Below, piece after piece: positions 25,319 through 34,449 of a stretch of DNA of 64,000 nt. Each line of letters begins with the position of its first letter. Position 1 is the stretch's first letter. The DNA is from Rodentibacter caecimuris (GTDB lineage: Bacteria > Pseudomonadota > Gammaproteobacteria > Enterobacterales > Pasteurellaceae), in the NCBI RefSeq assembly GCF_024622045.1, contig NZ_JANKBP010000004.1, one strand, 5' to 3'. Made by a program: the position numbers and the translations under genes. The notes beneath the pieces were generated by a model. That model saw nothing but the letters and a program-made list of their open reading frames with translations, was not told the origin of the DNA and did not search any database.

Positions 25319-26860
25319 ATGACTACATCAAATTCTGCCCTTCAACTCTGTTCCGATTCGCTGATGAAGCATTTTAACCAAACTTATCTTGATAGCTTAG
25401 AAATTATGGTTTGGCACCGCAAATTAGGAACAAAAGATAAGCTCCAATACGCCGAACAAGAAACGTTTTCTGCCGTTTTTGTTGATGCAGATTTATCTTA
25501 TTCCAAAGAAAATCTGCTTTGCTGGTCAAGAGTGCTACAAAACAATGGTTTATTATTGCTAGAAAAAATTCAAGAAAAAACACCGGAAATGTTAACCGCA
25601 CTTTTTCCTGAACAATTGTTCTTTGTGGAAAATCATAACCCGGAAATATGGATTTTTGTTAAACGTCCAACGGATTTTACCGAAATTTACACTCAAATTA
25701 CTGATAAATTAGAAGAAAAAGAACCATTAAAAACCTTGTACCCTCTATTGGAAAAGCTGGAATGGGCGAATCCGCATCTTGCCTCTGCTAATTTATTGAG
25801 AAATAAATTATTTGCTCAGTATGATATGGAGTTTGTCGTATCGGATTATTGGCAAAATTATGTTGATCGTACATTAACACATATGAGCAAAATTTATGCG
25901 AGCTTGCACACATTACTACGAGGCGATTATCAAGCCGGATTTGTTCAAAGAGAGTGGGTAATGAGAAATTCTCATCTTCGTCGCACATCAACACCACCGC
26001 AAGAAAAAGATTACGAAAAGCGCTGGAAAGGAGAAAATTTATCGAGCAAAACTATTGTGATTTGGACAGAATTTGGGTTAGGCGATGAAATAATGTTTGC
26101 CCAATTAGCCTATTATTTGAAATTACAAGGGGCGAAAACACTCTGGATTGTACAAAAACCTATCGTTTCCCTCCTGAAAAGCCATCCGTATATTGATCAA
26201 GTGATTGCCTCTGATCAAATTGAGCAAACATTATGCGAATTTGATTATTGGGCATATCCGCACGAAATTTTGGCTCATATCCCTATTCCCTTTCAACATT
26301 TACCAAAACACCAACCTTATCTTTTTGCCGAACCAAGAAAACGACAAAAAGCAGAGACGGTGTTTTCCGATAGTGTAAATCTGAAAGTCGGCATCGTTTG
26401 GCGTGGCGATCCGACTCACGAAAATGATAGATTCCGCTCAATTCACGATCTAAATTATATTGAAACCCTCTTTAAAATAGAGGGGATCGACTGGTATTGT
26501 ATGCAAAAAGCCTGTAACGAGCAGGAAATTCAATTATTAGAAAAATATAACATAGTGCATCTTGCTAAAGATTTTAATGATTTCTCCGATACGGCGGCGG
26601 CATTGAGCCATATTGATTGTTTAGTTGCCGTCGATACCTCCGTGGTTCACGCTGCTGGCGCAATGGGCATACCGAGTTTATTAATGCTGCCTTATATTGG
26701 TGATTGGCGTTGGGGAAGCAAACAGATAGATTCAATATGGTATCCGAACATACAAATCTTTCGTTGCAATATGCCAATACCGAACTGGGATAATGTCATT
26801 CCACAAGTGAAAAAAGCGCTATTAGAACGCATAAATTGGAAAAAAAGAGCGATAAAATAG
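25319..26860 (+). CDS. Glycosyltransferase-like protein (GT9-like C-terminal half)
   Basis: 513 aa, soluble. The N-terminal ~100 residues contain AVFVDADLSYSKENLLCWSR followed by VLQNNGLLLLEKI, which looks like the end of a Rossmann-type methyltransferase domain lacking the SAM-binding part. The C-terminal half (about 240-500) is GT-B like: TIVIWTEFGLGDEIMFAQLA, KVGIVWRGDPTHENDRFRSI, LVAVDTSVVHAAGAMG and LMLPYIGDWRWG. These are blocks of the glycosyltransferase-9-like domains found in TPR glycosyltransferases, where the D-T-S-V-x-H segment contacts the nucleotide sugar. Acceptor and sugar are unknown; protein or surface-glycan modification are both possible. There is no operon partner. AT-rich flanks suggest a later gain. 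Confidence 0.65.
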   Translation: MTTSNSALQLCSDSLMKHFNQTYLDSLEIMVWHRKLGTKDKLQYAEQETFSAVFVDADLSYSKENLLCWSRVLQNNGLLLLEKIQEKTPEMLTALFPEQLFFVENHNPEIWIFVKRPTDFTEIYTQITDKLEEKEPLKTLYPLLEKLEWANPHLASANLLRNKLFAQYDMEFVVSDYWQNYVDRTLTHMSKIYASLHTLLRGDYQAGFVQREWVMRNSHLRRTSTPPQEKDYEKRWKGENLSSKTIVIWTEFGLGDEIMFAQLAYYLKLQGAKTLWIVQKPIVSLLKSHPYIDQVIASDQIEQTLCEFDYWAYPHEILAHIPIPFQHLPKHQPYLFAEPRKRQKAETVFSDSVNLKVGIVWRGDPTHENDRFRSIHDLNYIETLFKIEGIDWYCMQKACNEQEIQLLEKYNIVHLAKDFNDFSDTAAALSHIDCLVAVDTSVVHAAGAMGIPSLLMLPYIGDWRWGSKQIDSIWYPNIQIFRCNMPIPNWDNVIPQVKKALLERINWKKRAIK

Positions 26861-27018
26861 CACGGAGGTTCAATAACAGGCAATACCAAAGCAAGAGACA
26901 TCATGATTTCAACGCTACTGTTACAAAGCTCAACCGCTCTATTTACTATGCTAAGCGCCAATAAAATTTTAAACATTTTTTCATTCTATAATCCGATTAG
27001 AACAACATAGTCAAATAA

Positions 27019-27047
27019 AACCGCACTTTCACGTCTAAAGTGCGGTC
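27019..27047 (-). terminator. Inverted uptake-signal pair acting as terminator of the phospholipase operon
   Basis: ACCGCACTTT (27020-27029) and AAAGTGCGGT (27037-27046), perfect 10-bp arms with a 7-base loop. On the minus strand TTTTATTT follows, so it suits the minus-strand operon ending at 27138. Confidence 0.75.
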
Positions 27048-27137
27048 ACAAAATCCGAAGGATTTTGAACATTGGCTTTGCCAACGGTTCTGTAATAGTG
27101 AATAAATCAACTCAGTAAGTTATGAGTCATTTTTCCG

Positions 27138-28298
27138 TTATTTTTTTGGTTTCTTCGGTAAACCTGTTTCTAAATCTAACCCGTTATCCACTCGAACACC
27201 TGCCTGATTTGCCAGTTTCATCATTAATGCCTCACTCGGTTTGGGCGGAGCATCACCTTCAAACCAACGCTGAAAGGCAATTTTGCCGTCCCATTCCGGC
27301 AAGGGGGCAGGGGGCAACGGCACAATATCGTCAAGATCGGGGACTTTGGGTTGGAGGTAGTCTTTACCAGATAAATAATCCCAAATTACTTTATATCGAC
27401 GAGAACGCTCGGAATCAGGCTGTAAATTTAGAAAATAAAGTTTATCATCCGGTCCGGTTTTCTCACTAAATCCATTGGATAATTGCAATGCGGACTGTGA
27501 CTCTCCATTTTTAACCCCCTGATGAAATACTTCCAATGCCTGTTGATATTCTTGCTTTCTTTGTAGTCGAATACCTAACATATCGGAAGCCTTGCCTAAG
27601 CCCTGTTCAGATGAACAAGACAATAATTGTTCATAAATTTTTAAACGTAACGATCTTGTTTCTTCATCGTTAATATCCGTCAGGATATCTCCAACAACAT
27701 ACTGCGCTTCCCGACTCCCTAAATCCGCCGCTTTTCTTAAGTAAGCATACTTGCCGTCTTTTTCGGTACGTACCCCGTATCCCACATCTAAATAACCGTA
27801 CAGATTGTAATAAGCGGTGGCAGGTAGCTGTTGTGCTAATTCTTCATTGAGATTATGCACTTCCGTTTGCGGCATATCGGAACTAATACGTCCGCTTTTG
27901 AGTAGATATTGCAAACGGATATTGGCCTTATAATCGCCGTTTAGTGCTGCAATGCGGTAATAACGGGCTAATCCGTTCCATACCGCATCGCCCCGTTTGC
28001 CTGTCCACATATTATGCAGGTCGTGGTACAACGCATAGTTATACAGTTGTTGGGTTTCCGCCGAGAGCTCGGGTTTTTCTTCGTGTTTGCAGACGAACGC
28101 TAGACCTGCCTGTAATTGTTCCATTGTATTCTGATTCATTTTTTGTTTCTCTTCTTGAGTAATACCTTTTGAACGCGGATTCCCCGGCGCTCCGCCAAAT
28201 GTGAGATGGGTGTTGGATATAAAATGATCGACTATGCCAATACCAATCCCGACTAATGCCACAAGGGCTAGAATTATATAGGTTAAGATTCTCATCAT
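27138..28298 (-). CDS. Sel1-repeat membrane-anchored protein, probable immunity to the phospholipase effector
   Basis: 386 aa. One N-terminal hydrophobic helix (residues about 4-24) anchors it, with the rest probably in the periplasm. Helical repeats of the Sel1/TPR kind are seen: AVWNGLARYYRIAALNGDYK, KYAYLRKAADLGSREAQYVV and CSSEQGLGKASDMLGIRL. The C-terminal ~70 residues contain the Pro-rich VPLPPAPLPEWDGK and FQRWFEGDAPPKP, features seen in proteins encoded next to Tle5 phospholipases. The ATG shares one base with the TAA of the effector gene (TAATG), so the two are coupled. Tle5 enzymes act in the periplasm, where an anchored Sel1 protein could bind and block them. This is inference from family and context. 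Confidence 0.75.
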   Translation of the reverse strand: MMRILTYIILALVALVGIGIGIVDHFISNTHLTFGGAPGNPRSKGITQEEKQKMNQNTMEQLQAGLAFVCKHEEKPELSAETQQLYNYALYHDLHNMWTGKRGDAVWNGLARYYRIAALNGDYKANIRLQYLLKSGRISSDMPQTEVHNLNEELAQQLPATAYYNLYGYLDVGYGVRTEKDGKYAYLRKAADLGSREAQYVVGDILTDINDEETRSLRLKIYEQLLSCSSEQGLGKASDMLGIRLQRKQEYQQALEVFHQGVKNGESQSALQLSNGFSEKTGPDDKLYFLNLQPDSERSRRYKVIWDYLSGKDYLQPKVPDLDDIVPLPPAPLPEWDGKIAFQRWFEGDAPPKPSEALMMKLANQAGVRVDNGLDLETGLPKKPKK

Positions 28299-30460
28299 TA
28301 GTCACTCTTGCTCACTGTTGGATCCGCCCGATAAAATTCCCGTAATGCACACTCAGGAGACGTTCCATCTTTTTGAGCATCTTTATTTGCCTTAATTAAC
28401 CGTTGCCAAACATCAAATACCTCTTTCGCCACCGCATAATCATGCATATTATCCGGATTCGCCTCGCTGTTTTTATTGGTGTGCAAATCCCATAAGCGTT
28501 TGCGTAACCCTTCCGCTACTTCGCCACATTCCATAATAATGCCTAGCTCCGTATCCACCTGCATACTGCGGGTGTTTAGATTTGCCGAGCTGATAACGGT
28601 AAACACATCGTCCATAATGGTGACTTTAGAATGTACATAGACTTCCGCCGGTATCTCGTTGCCTTTGCTGTCTTTGTAACTATGCACGTATTTACCCTGC
28701 TCATCTTTTGGCATTAAGGTGCAAATATGCGCTTTAATGCCCGGCGTATCGCTGATTTCATAGCCTAATTCTTTGGTGAGGTTGGTTTCTTCTTGGCTTA
28801 ATTCTTGATTTTCAATGAGATTTGCCTCTTGGTTATTTTGGTTTTTGTCGTTCTGTTCCCCTTGTTTTTTCTCCGCCTCTCGCTGTTTAGCTTTGATATC
28901 GGCAAGCTCTTTTTCAAGACGTTGAATTTCTTGTTCGTTGGCTTGATACTCCGCCTGCGCCGCTGCTTTTCCCTCCGGGGTAGGCGTTAGCCTTGCCTTA
29001 TTATACAAAATCGCTTGATTAACTTTGCGTTTGCCTAATTCCAGTTCCAGCTCTTGACGTTTAATCGCTCTCGCCACCCCCGGCATTACCTCTTGTTTGC
29101 CCAATAATTTAAACATTTCATTGGTGGTGTACGTGCCCTTGCCAATGCCTTCATCGGAAGAATTCGTTACGGTGAACCAGTGTATCGGCCCTTCAGCCCG
29201 TCCGCCACTTTTCAGTTTTTCCCAGTGGGCGATAAATTCCCGTACTAACGGTGGAAAACGAAAATACTGATTTTCGGTGTAAAGATAACTGGTGGTCTGT
29301 TTAATATTTTTTAAATAGACTTTCATAATGTCTTCGACATCCGGTTGGTCATAGGTACGCAGGATTTGTGCCATCAACAATTTACTCCCCTCAACCAGTG
29401 ATGGATTAGGCGGATAATGTTCACGGGTCAATCCATTACGCTGTGCCGTTAAATTGGTCTCAACAGCATCACTACCCCATTGCGTATTATTTTTTCTATC
29501 CCAAGATTGACAAAAGTTATGGTTAATATCCCATAAGACTTGTCCTGTTACGATACTGGAGACATCTTGAAGTGGTGTCTTGCTGTTTTTGCCTTGATTC
29601 GGCGCGGTAGTTTTTAGCGAATGCTCACCGGTATCCCAATAGTTATCTACCATGTTATGTTCTAACACAAAACCTACGGCAACGTCAGGTTTGTCATAAT
29701 CAATTAACACCGTTTTCTGATGGTGGGAAGGGGCGTATTTTAAGGCAACGTTATAAGAACCGTCCGGCAAGGTCGTATCTTTAAAGTTATGTTTTTGCCG
29801 GCGTTGAGCTTCTTCGGGTAATGTTTTGTCCTTATAATTATTTTCCTGTTTTGCTACCTTTCGATTTTTATAGATGAGATTTGTCCGTTGCGGTGATTTG
29901 GTAAATTCCATCAATGTTTTATGTTTCTCTATTTCATCAATCATCCAATCATGATTGCTACTTTTAAAATTAACCAGTTCTTCATCTAACGCCCCCTCAA
30001 TTGCATCATACCACCAACGATCATAATCCTTTTGTTCCTGAGTTACGCCTTGGACGCTTTTTTTAACGGCATCCGGTCGATACCCTAAATTGGCTTCCAT
30101 TACCGTTTGTAGGTTTAAAGGCATACTCCATACCAAAATCCGCACTTTCACCCCTTCAAGCGCTTTTTGAATCAATAAATCACCAATACAAGGCGAGTGA
30201 CCGTCCCGTTTAAAATGCATAGACGGCTGAAAGCCCCAAATCGCAATATCAATAGAGGATTTGGCATTTTCAATTCTGTTATGCAACTCTTCAAAGGCTT
30301 CTTTGCCGTTGACTAAAGCTTTAAAGGTCGCCGGCACCGGTTGGCTACGGGTTCCATTGTCAAATTTTTCTGCATTCTCTAAAAACCAACTAAAATTGAT
30401 GGTCGAACACAATTTATATTTCGTTGTGGGGACACGAATGATTTTACCGTTATCTGACAT
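28298..30460 (-). CDS. T6SS phospholipase D effector (Tle5 type)
   Basis: 720 aa. Two HxKx4D motifs define the phospholipase D superfamily: SHHQKTVLIDYD near residue 242 and VHSKVTIMDD near residue 607, each followed by the expected Gly/Asn-rich segment (VISSANLNTRS after the second). The N-terminal part includes SSIDIAIWGFQPSMHF. Tle5 enzymes cleave membrane phospholipids such as phosphatidylethanolamine in the periplasm of rival cells, and some also act in host cells. Between the motifs, about residues 457-557 form a charged coiled-coil stretch (QANEQEIQRLEKELADIKA then a Gln/Asn-rich linker), which is unusual. No signal peptide, consistent with T6SS delivery. It lies 9 bases after vgrG. 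Confidence 0.9.
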   Translation of the reverse strand: MSDNGKIIRVPTTKYKLCSTINFSWFLENAEKFDNGTRSQPVPATFKALVNGKEAFEELHNRIENAKSSIDIAIWGFQPSMHFKRDGHSPCIGDLLIQKALEGVKVRILVWSMPLNLQTVMEANLGYRPDAVKKSVQGVTQEQKDYDRWWYDAIEGALDEELVNFKSSNHDWMIDEIEKHKTLMEFTKSPQRTNLIYKNRKVAKQENNYKDKTLPEEAQRRQKHNFKDTTLPDGSYNVALKYAPSHHQKTVLIDYDKPDVAVGFVLEHNMVDNYWDTGEHSLKTTAPNQGKNSKTPLQDVSSIVTGQVLWDINHNFCQSWDRKNNTQWGSDAVETNLTAQRNGLTREHYPPNPSLVEGSKLLMAQILRTYDQPDVEDIMKVYLKNIKQTTSYLYTENQYFRFPPLVREFIAHWEKLKSGGRAEGPIHWFTVTNSSDEGIGKGTYTTNEMFKLLGKQEVMPGVARAIKRQELELELGKRKVNQAILYNKARLTPTPEGKAAAQAEYQANEQEIQRLEKELADIKAKQREAEKKQGEQNDKNQNNQEANLIENQELSQEETNLTKELGYEISDTPGIKAHICTLMPKDEQGKYVHSYKDSKGNEIPAEVYVHSKVTIMDDVFTVISSANLNTRSMQVDTELGIIMECGEVAEGLRKRLWDLHTNKNSEANPDNMHDYAVAKEVFDVWQRLIKANKDAQKDGTSPECALREFYRADPTVSKSD

Positions 30461-30469
30461 ATTCTTTCC

Positions 30470-32887
30470 TTACTTGATTAGTCCTTTTACTAACACATCA
30501 TAAACTTTTGCAATATCTAAAACAGATTGGTGGTTGGTCTCGTCATATTGATAGAATCCCTCATTCATTAGTTCATCATTATTGCTCTCTTTTTCAAATG
30601 ACTCAATCATGGGAATTTCATAATTCAAACCGTTAACAAATCGAATTTCATATTTTTCAATATGCTCTTCATGAACAATTTCGATTTCCCCTTTATCATC
30701 TGTCACGCCTCGACCCAATTCCCGACCATCTGCATAAAGCGTGTAAGGCATGCCAATCAGCGGACGTTTAGTATGCGGCGATTGGAAAAACGTCAATCGC
30801 ATTGGCGGTAATGTGGGTGAATTCACTTCCGTATTAAAACGCGTCACATGTTCCAACTCGGTACTTTCCTGACAAAGCTCCCCCTCAATATACACATTCC
30901 CAATCAGCTCAATTCCCTCGCGGTTGATAACTATCGAACCGCCCGGGCCGCTGATTTCTACGGTTTCGTAACCCTCTAAATCAAATTGTTCGCAGATTTG
31001 CTCAAACAGTTCGCCCGCCTGCCAACTGCCGTGTTGGGCGATGTCGATGTTGAGTTCATTGCCGACGTGGATGATAGTGTCGCCATGCACATTGACATAA
31101 CGGTTGTTATTGATGTTGAGGATGTCGTCTTGTTCGACTTTGGTGAGGCGGTTGCGTCCGATGTGGTTGGTTTGGTCTCGGTTAATGGTGAGGGTTTCGT
31201 CTTGATTGACGGTTTCCGTGCGGTTATTGCCGATGTAGACGGTTTCATTTCGGTTTACTTGTTCGGTGCGGTTATGCCCGATTTGGGTGGTTTCGTCGTG
31301 TTTGACAAGGTGGTTGAGGTCTTTTTCGGCGTGGAGAAAGACTTCTTCTTGTCCGTTTTCGTCTTCAAAACGCAGTTCGTTAAAGCCGTTACCTTTGTGG
31401 CTTTTGGATTTTATTGTGGTGCGGGTTTTATGTTCCGGTAGTTTATAGGGCGGTTCGGTGGTGCTGTGATAGGTGCGCCCCACCACTATCGGTTGGTCGG
31501 GGTCGCCGTTGAGGTATTTAACCAGTACTTCATCGCCGATTCGCGGTATCATCATGTTGCCGTATTGCGCACCCGCCCAGCCTTGAATCACCCGTGTCCA
31601 GCAAGAACTGTGTTCGTCTCCGTTGCTCCGTCTGTCCCACGGAAATTGGAGTTTGACCCGTCCCCATTCGTCACAGTAGATTTCTTCGCCTTCAGGGCCG
31701 ACGACATGCGCCACTTGGGTGCCACGAATAATCGGGCGGGGTTTTGGCGGGCTGCGCCAGGGTTTGTGATGGGGGATGAGAAATAGGGTGTTTTCGTAAT
31801 GGTTGCCACTTTTTGAGGGTTCGTCTTCAACCGTTGCCCGTTCTATCGCTTCTTCCTCTAACACACCGATTTGGCTTCCCCTATGTTCGACACGTACGAC
31901 TAACCATTCTTGGTTGAATGCCGCTGAGTGGTGTCCTTCAAGGCGAAAACCATAACCGGGGATGACGCGCATATCATCGCCCTCGGCATAAGCGGTTTCG
32001 GCAAGCGCCAGTTCGGCTTCCAGCCGATAACGGCTAAAGGGGTTGCCTTGTTCATCCCGTTTGTATCGGCCGGGGTAATCGTAGTGTTCATAAACTCGCG
32101 CAGAATTGACCGCACTTTTAGGCGATTGAGGTGAGGAAGAATCCCTTGAGGCAGCAGGTTGGGCGGTATGTTGATGTTCTAGGTTGTAGTTAGGATTTAA
32201 GAAGGTGTAATCACGGAGGGTTTGCCGGGAGGCAGTCATTTTTCGACGGTATTCAAACTGCCAAAGACTGGCAAAAGGGCGCTCGCCTGCCGGGTTGGCG
32301 TTATAGGTCAAGGTGCCTAAAATGGGCGAAGACCGACTTTGATGGGCAAAACATAATTCGTGGCTGTCGGCATCATGTTTGAAATAATAATACCAACCTT
32401 CTTCCGCCGCCAAGCGTTCAATGAAGGCGACATCCGTTTCCCGATATTGTACGCAATATTCCCGTTCCCAATCCGACTGTAACGGTTCAACGGTGACTTT
32501 TTCCACCCGATTTTTTTGCAACAACGTGCGGATGATTTTTTCGCTGTTTTGATGTTGGAAAATACGGCTGTCCGATTGCAACCCCGCCCGCACCAATGTC
32601 GGCTCTACCACCATGTTATAATGCGTGCGCACAAAGCCCGTTTTACCCAACCCGAATCCCGTGACAATCCCGTTCACATAACGTACCGCTTTATCCCCCT
32701 GCCGGAACGTAAACGTAACCGCTTTATCCATCAATGCCGAAAACGGAATATTGGGGTCAAAACTAGATAACATCAATTCCAATTTAAACGGTTCGGAAAG
32801 CCCTTCGGTAAGCTTAAAACTGATGACATCAAAAGGGTATTTATCGCTGGAATCAAGGGTGTAGCGGTAGTTGGATTGGGTTGCCAT
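30470..32887 (-). CDS. vgrG: T6SS spike protein VgrG with a C-terminal transthyretin-like extension
   Basis: 805 aa. N-terminal gp27-like part: FDVISFKLTEGLSEPFKLEL, QYRETDVAFIERLAAEEGWY and YFKHDADSHEL. The gp5 OB region has VVGPEGEEIYCDEWGRVKLQ with FPWDRR, SSCWTRVIQGWAGAQYGNM and GDEVLVKYLNGDPDQPIVVG. A triple-helix spike follows with repeated HIGxNRTExVNxDETxxI turns. After residue ~690 an extension contains PYTLYADGRELGRGVTDDKG and EIRFVNGLNYEIP, a transthyretin-like fold like the one that binds effectors in enteroaggregative E. coli VgrG1. It heads the operon, so the tail probably carries the phospholipase encoded next. No separate PAAR or structural T6SS gene is nearby. Confidence 0.95.
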   Translation of the reverse strand: MATQSNYRYTLDSSDKYPFDVISFKLTEGLSEPFKLELMLSSFDPNIPFSALMDKAVTFTFRQGDKAVRYVNGIVTGFGLGKTGFVRTHYNMVVEPTLVRAGLQSDSRIFQHQNSEKIIRTLLQKNRVEKVTVEPLQSDWEREYCVQYRETDVAFIERLAAEEGWYYYFKHDADSHELCFAHQSRSSPILGTLTYNANPAGERPFASLWQFEYRRKMTASRQTLRDYTFLNPNYNLEHQHTAQPAASRDSSSPQSPKSAVNSARVYEHYDYPGRYKRDEQGNPFSRYRLEAELALAETAYAEGDDMRVIPGYGFRLEGHHSAAFNQEWLVVRVEHRGSQIGVLEEEAIERATVEDEPSKSGNHYENTLFLIPHHKPWRSPPKPRPIIRGTQVAHVVGPEGEEIYCDEWGRVKLQFPWDRRSNGDEHSSCWTRVIQGWAGAQYGNMMIPRIGDEVLVKYLNGDPDQPIVVGRTYHSTTEPPYKLPEHKTRTTIKSKSHKGNGFNELRFEDENGQEEVFLHAEKDLNHLVKHDETTQIGHNRTEQVNRNETVYIGNNRTETVNQDETLTINRDQTNHIGRNRLTKVEQDDILNINNNRYVNVHGDTIIHVGNELNIDIAQHGSWQAGELFEQICEQFDLEGYETVEISGPGGSIVINREGIELIGNVYIEGELCQESTELEHVTRFNTEVNSPTLPPMRLTFFQSPHTKRPLIGMPYTLYADGRELGRGVTDDKGEIEIVHEEHIEKYEIRFVNGLNYEIPMIESFEKESNNDELMNEGFYQYDETNHQSVLDIAKVYDVLVKGLIK

Positions 32888-33013
32888 AAATCATCCTTTA
32901 TTTAGTACAAAACGTTGCTAGTATAAGATAAATATGTTTATTTTGCACACAACTGTTACACCATATCAAAAAATCAGCTTAGTTTTAACCGCACTTTCAT
33001 TCCCAACGATAAA

Positions 33014-33029
33014 ACGCAAACGTTTCCCT
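33014..33029 (+). promoter_or_regulatory. PurR box of the NCS2 permease gene
   Basis: ACGCAAACGTTTCCCT matches the PurR consensus ANGCAANCGNTTNCNT at every fixed position. It overlaps the -35 region of a promoter whose -10 is at 33046. Confidence 0.8.
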
Positions 33030-33045
33030 TTGTTGTGCTTTAGCG

Positions 33046-33051
33046 TATAAT
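33046..33051 (+). promoter_or_regulatory. -10 element of the NCS2 permease promoter
   Basis: A perfect TATAAT 17 bases after TTTCCC (33023-33028), about 30 bases before the start codon. The weak -35 lies inside the PurR box, so repressor and polymerase would compete. Confidence 0.7.
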
Positions 33052-33080
33052 CCGCGCTTTCTTTTACATAAGGATCCAAT

Positions 33081-34388
33081 ATGAATAACCAACTCCTCTA
33101 CTCCGTTGAAGATAAACCGCCTTTTGGATTGAGTTTATTGCTCGCCGCACAACATTTATTGGCTGCACTTGGGGGAATTATTGCCGTACCTTTGGTGATC
33201 GGCAATGTATTAAAATTATCCACCGAGGACACCATTACTTTAGTAAACGCTGCCTTGTTAATTTCCGGTGTGGTAACGGTGATTCAGTGTCAAGGATTAG
33301 GCCCGATTGGTATTCGCTTACCCAGTGTGATGGGAACCAGTTTTACCTTTGTTGCCGCCGCATTGGCAATCGGCTTTAGCGATTATGGCGTAGCAGGCAT
33401 TCTGGGCGCGTCTTTGGTCGGTTCTTTAGTGATGATTATCGGCAGTTTTTTTATGCCTTATATCCGTAAACTTTTTCCACCAATTGTAACCGGTACTGTC
33501 GTGATGATGATTGGCTTGAGCCTAATTCCCGTTGCTGTGGATTGGTTTGCCGGCGGTCAGCGTGGCGATGCCAACTACGCCACACCGGAAAATTTAATGA
33601 TGGCAACCTTTGTGTTAATTATCGTTGTTGCTTTAGTTCAATGGGGTAAAGGGATCTTTTCTGCTGCGGCTATCGTGATTGGCATGATGATGGGTTATGC
33701 CCTCTGCTTAGCACTGGGCTGGGTTGATTTTTCAGGTGTATCGAACGCACAAACCTTTGCGGTTCCGCAACCGCTCCACTTTGGACTTGCCTTTCCAATT
33801 TCCGGCATTATCGGTATGTCTATCGCTTATTTGGTTACTATTGTTGAATCTAGCGGTAACTTTCTTGCATTGGGTAACGCAACAAAAACCGAAATTACCG
33901 GCAAACATTTACGTGGCGGGGTATTGGCGGACGGTTTAGGCTCTGCCTTGGCGGCGATAATGTCCACCACACCGTTTTCTTCTTTCTCACAAAACATCGG
34001 GGTAATTTCGCTAACCGGTGTCGCAAGTCGCCATGTGGTCGCATTAACCGGTGTGTTATTAGCATTAGCAGGGTTATTTCCTGTATTTGGTGCATTAATC
34101 GTCTCTATTCCACTACCGGTACTCGGTGGCGCAGGCTTAATGATGTTCGCCATGATTATTGCTGCGGGAATTCAAATGTTGGATAAAGTGGAACGTAGCA
34201 AACGTAACGGGTTAATTATTGCTATTTCAATAGGTTGCGGCTTAGCGGTTACCACCCGTCCGGAACTGCTTGATAAACTACCGCACTTTTTCAAAGAGGT
34301 ATTGGGTTCGGGTATAACGGTTGGTTCATTATTGGCATTAATATTGAATTTAATTTTGCCGGAAGATAAGCAAATCACAAAAGAGTAA
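33081..34388 (+). CDS. NCS2-family purine (xanthine-type) permease
   Basis: 435 aa with about 12-14 membrane helices. The NCS2 QHLLAALGG motif is in the first helix (residues about 24-32), GTSFTFVAAALAIG in an early helix, and the family signature QNIGVISLTGVASRHV near residue 310 resembles the QNNGVIxxTGVASR of xanthine permeases more than uracil carriers. It imports a nucleobase with protons. The upstream PurR box supports a purine rather than uracil as substrate, but which purine cannot be settled. AAGGA stands 8-9 bases before the ATG. It is a single-gene unit with its own terminator. Confidence 0.85.
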   Translation: MNNQLLYSVEDKPPFGLSLLLAAQHLLAALGGIIAVPLVIGNVLKLSTEDTITLVNAALLISGVVTVIQCQGLGPIGIRLPSVMGTSFTFVAAALAIGFSDYGVAGILGASLVGSLVMIIGSFFMPYIRKLFPPIVTGTVVMMIGLSLIPVAVDWFAGGQRGDANYATPENLMMATFVLIIVVALVQWGKGIFSAAAIVIGMMMGYALCLALGWVDFSGVSNAQTFAVPQPLHFGLAFPISGIIGMSIAYLVTIVESSGNFLALGNATKTEITGKHLRGGVLADGLGSALAAIMSTTPFSSFSQNIGVISLTGVASRHVVALTGVLLALAGLFPVFGALIVSIPLPVLGGAGLMMFAMIIAAGIQMLDKVERSKRNGLIIAISIGCGLAVTTRPELLDKLPHFFKEVLGSGITVGSLLALILNLILPEDKQITKE

Positions 34389-34398
34389 TGAGAGAAAG

Positions 34399-34436
34399 AA
34401 CACGCAATGATACTAGGCAACAATGCGTGTTTTTTG
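34399..34436 (+). terminator. Rho-independent terminator after the NCS2 permease gene
   Basis: AACACGCA (34399-34406) pairs with TGCGTGTT (34424-34431), followed by a T run. It lies 10 bases past the stop codon. Confidence 0.85.
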
Positions 34437-34449
34437 AATCTGTGAGGAT

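Noticed and set aside
26903..27010. 35-residue plus-strand hydrophobic frame after the glycosyltransferase-like gene
   Set aside because: No Shine-Dalgarno and chance-level length; the overlapping minus-strand frame 26692-26976 is also unconvincing.
30986..31441. 151-codon plus-strand frame opposite vgrG
   Set aside because: It mirrors the NRTE/NQDE repeats of the VgrG spike; Val/Asp-rich composition is a by-product of that codon pattern.
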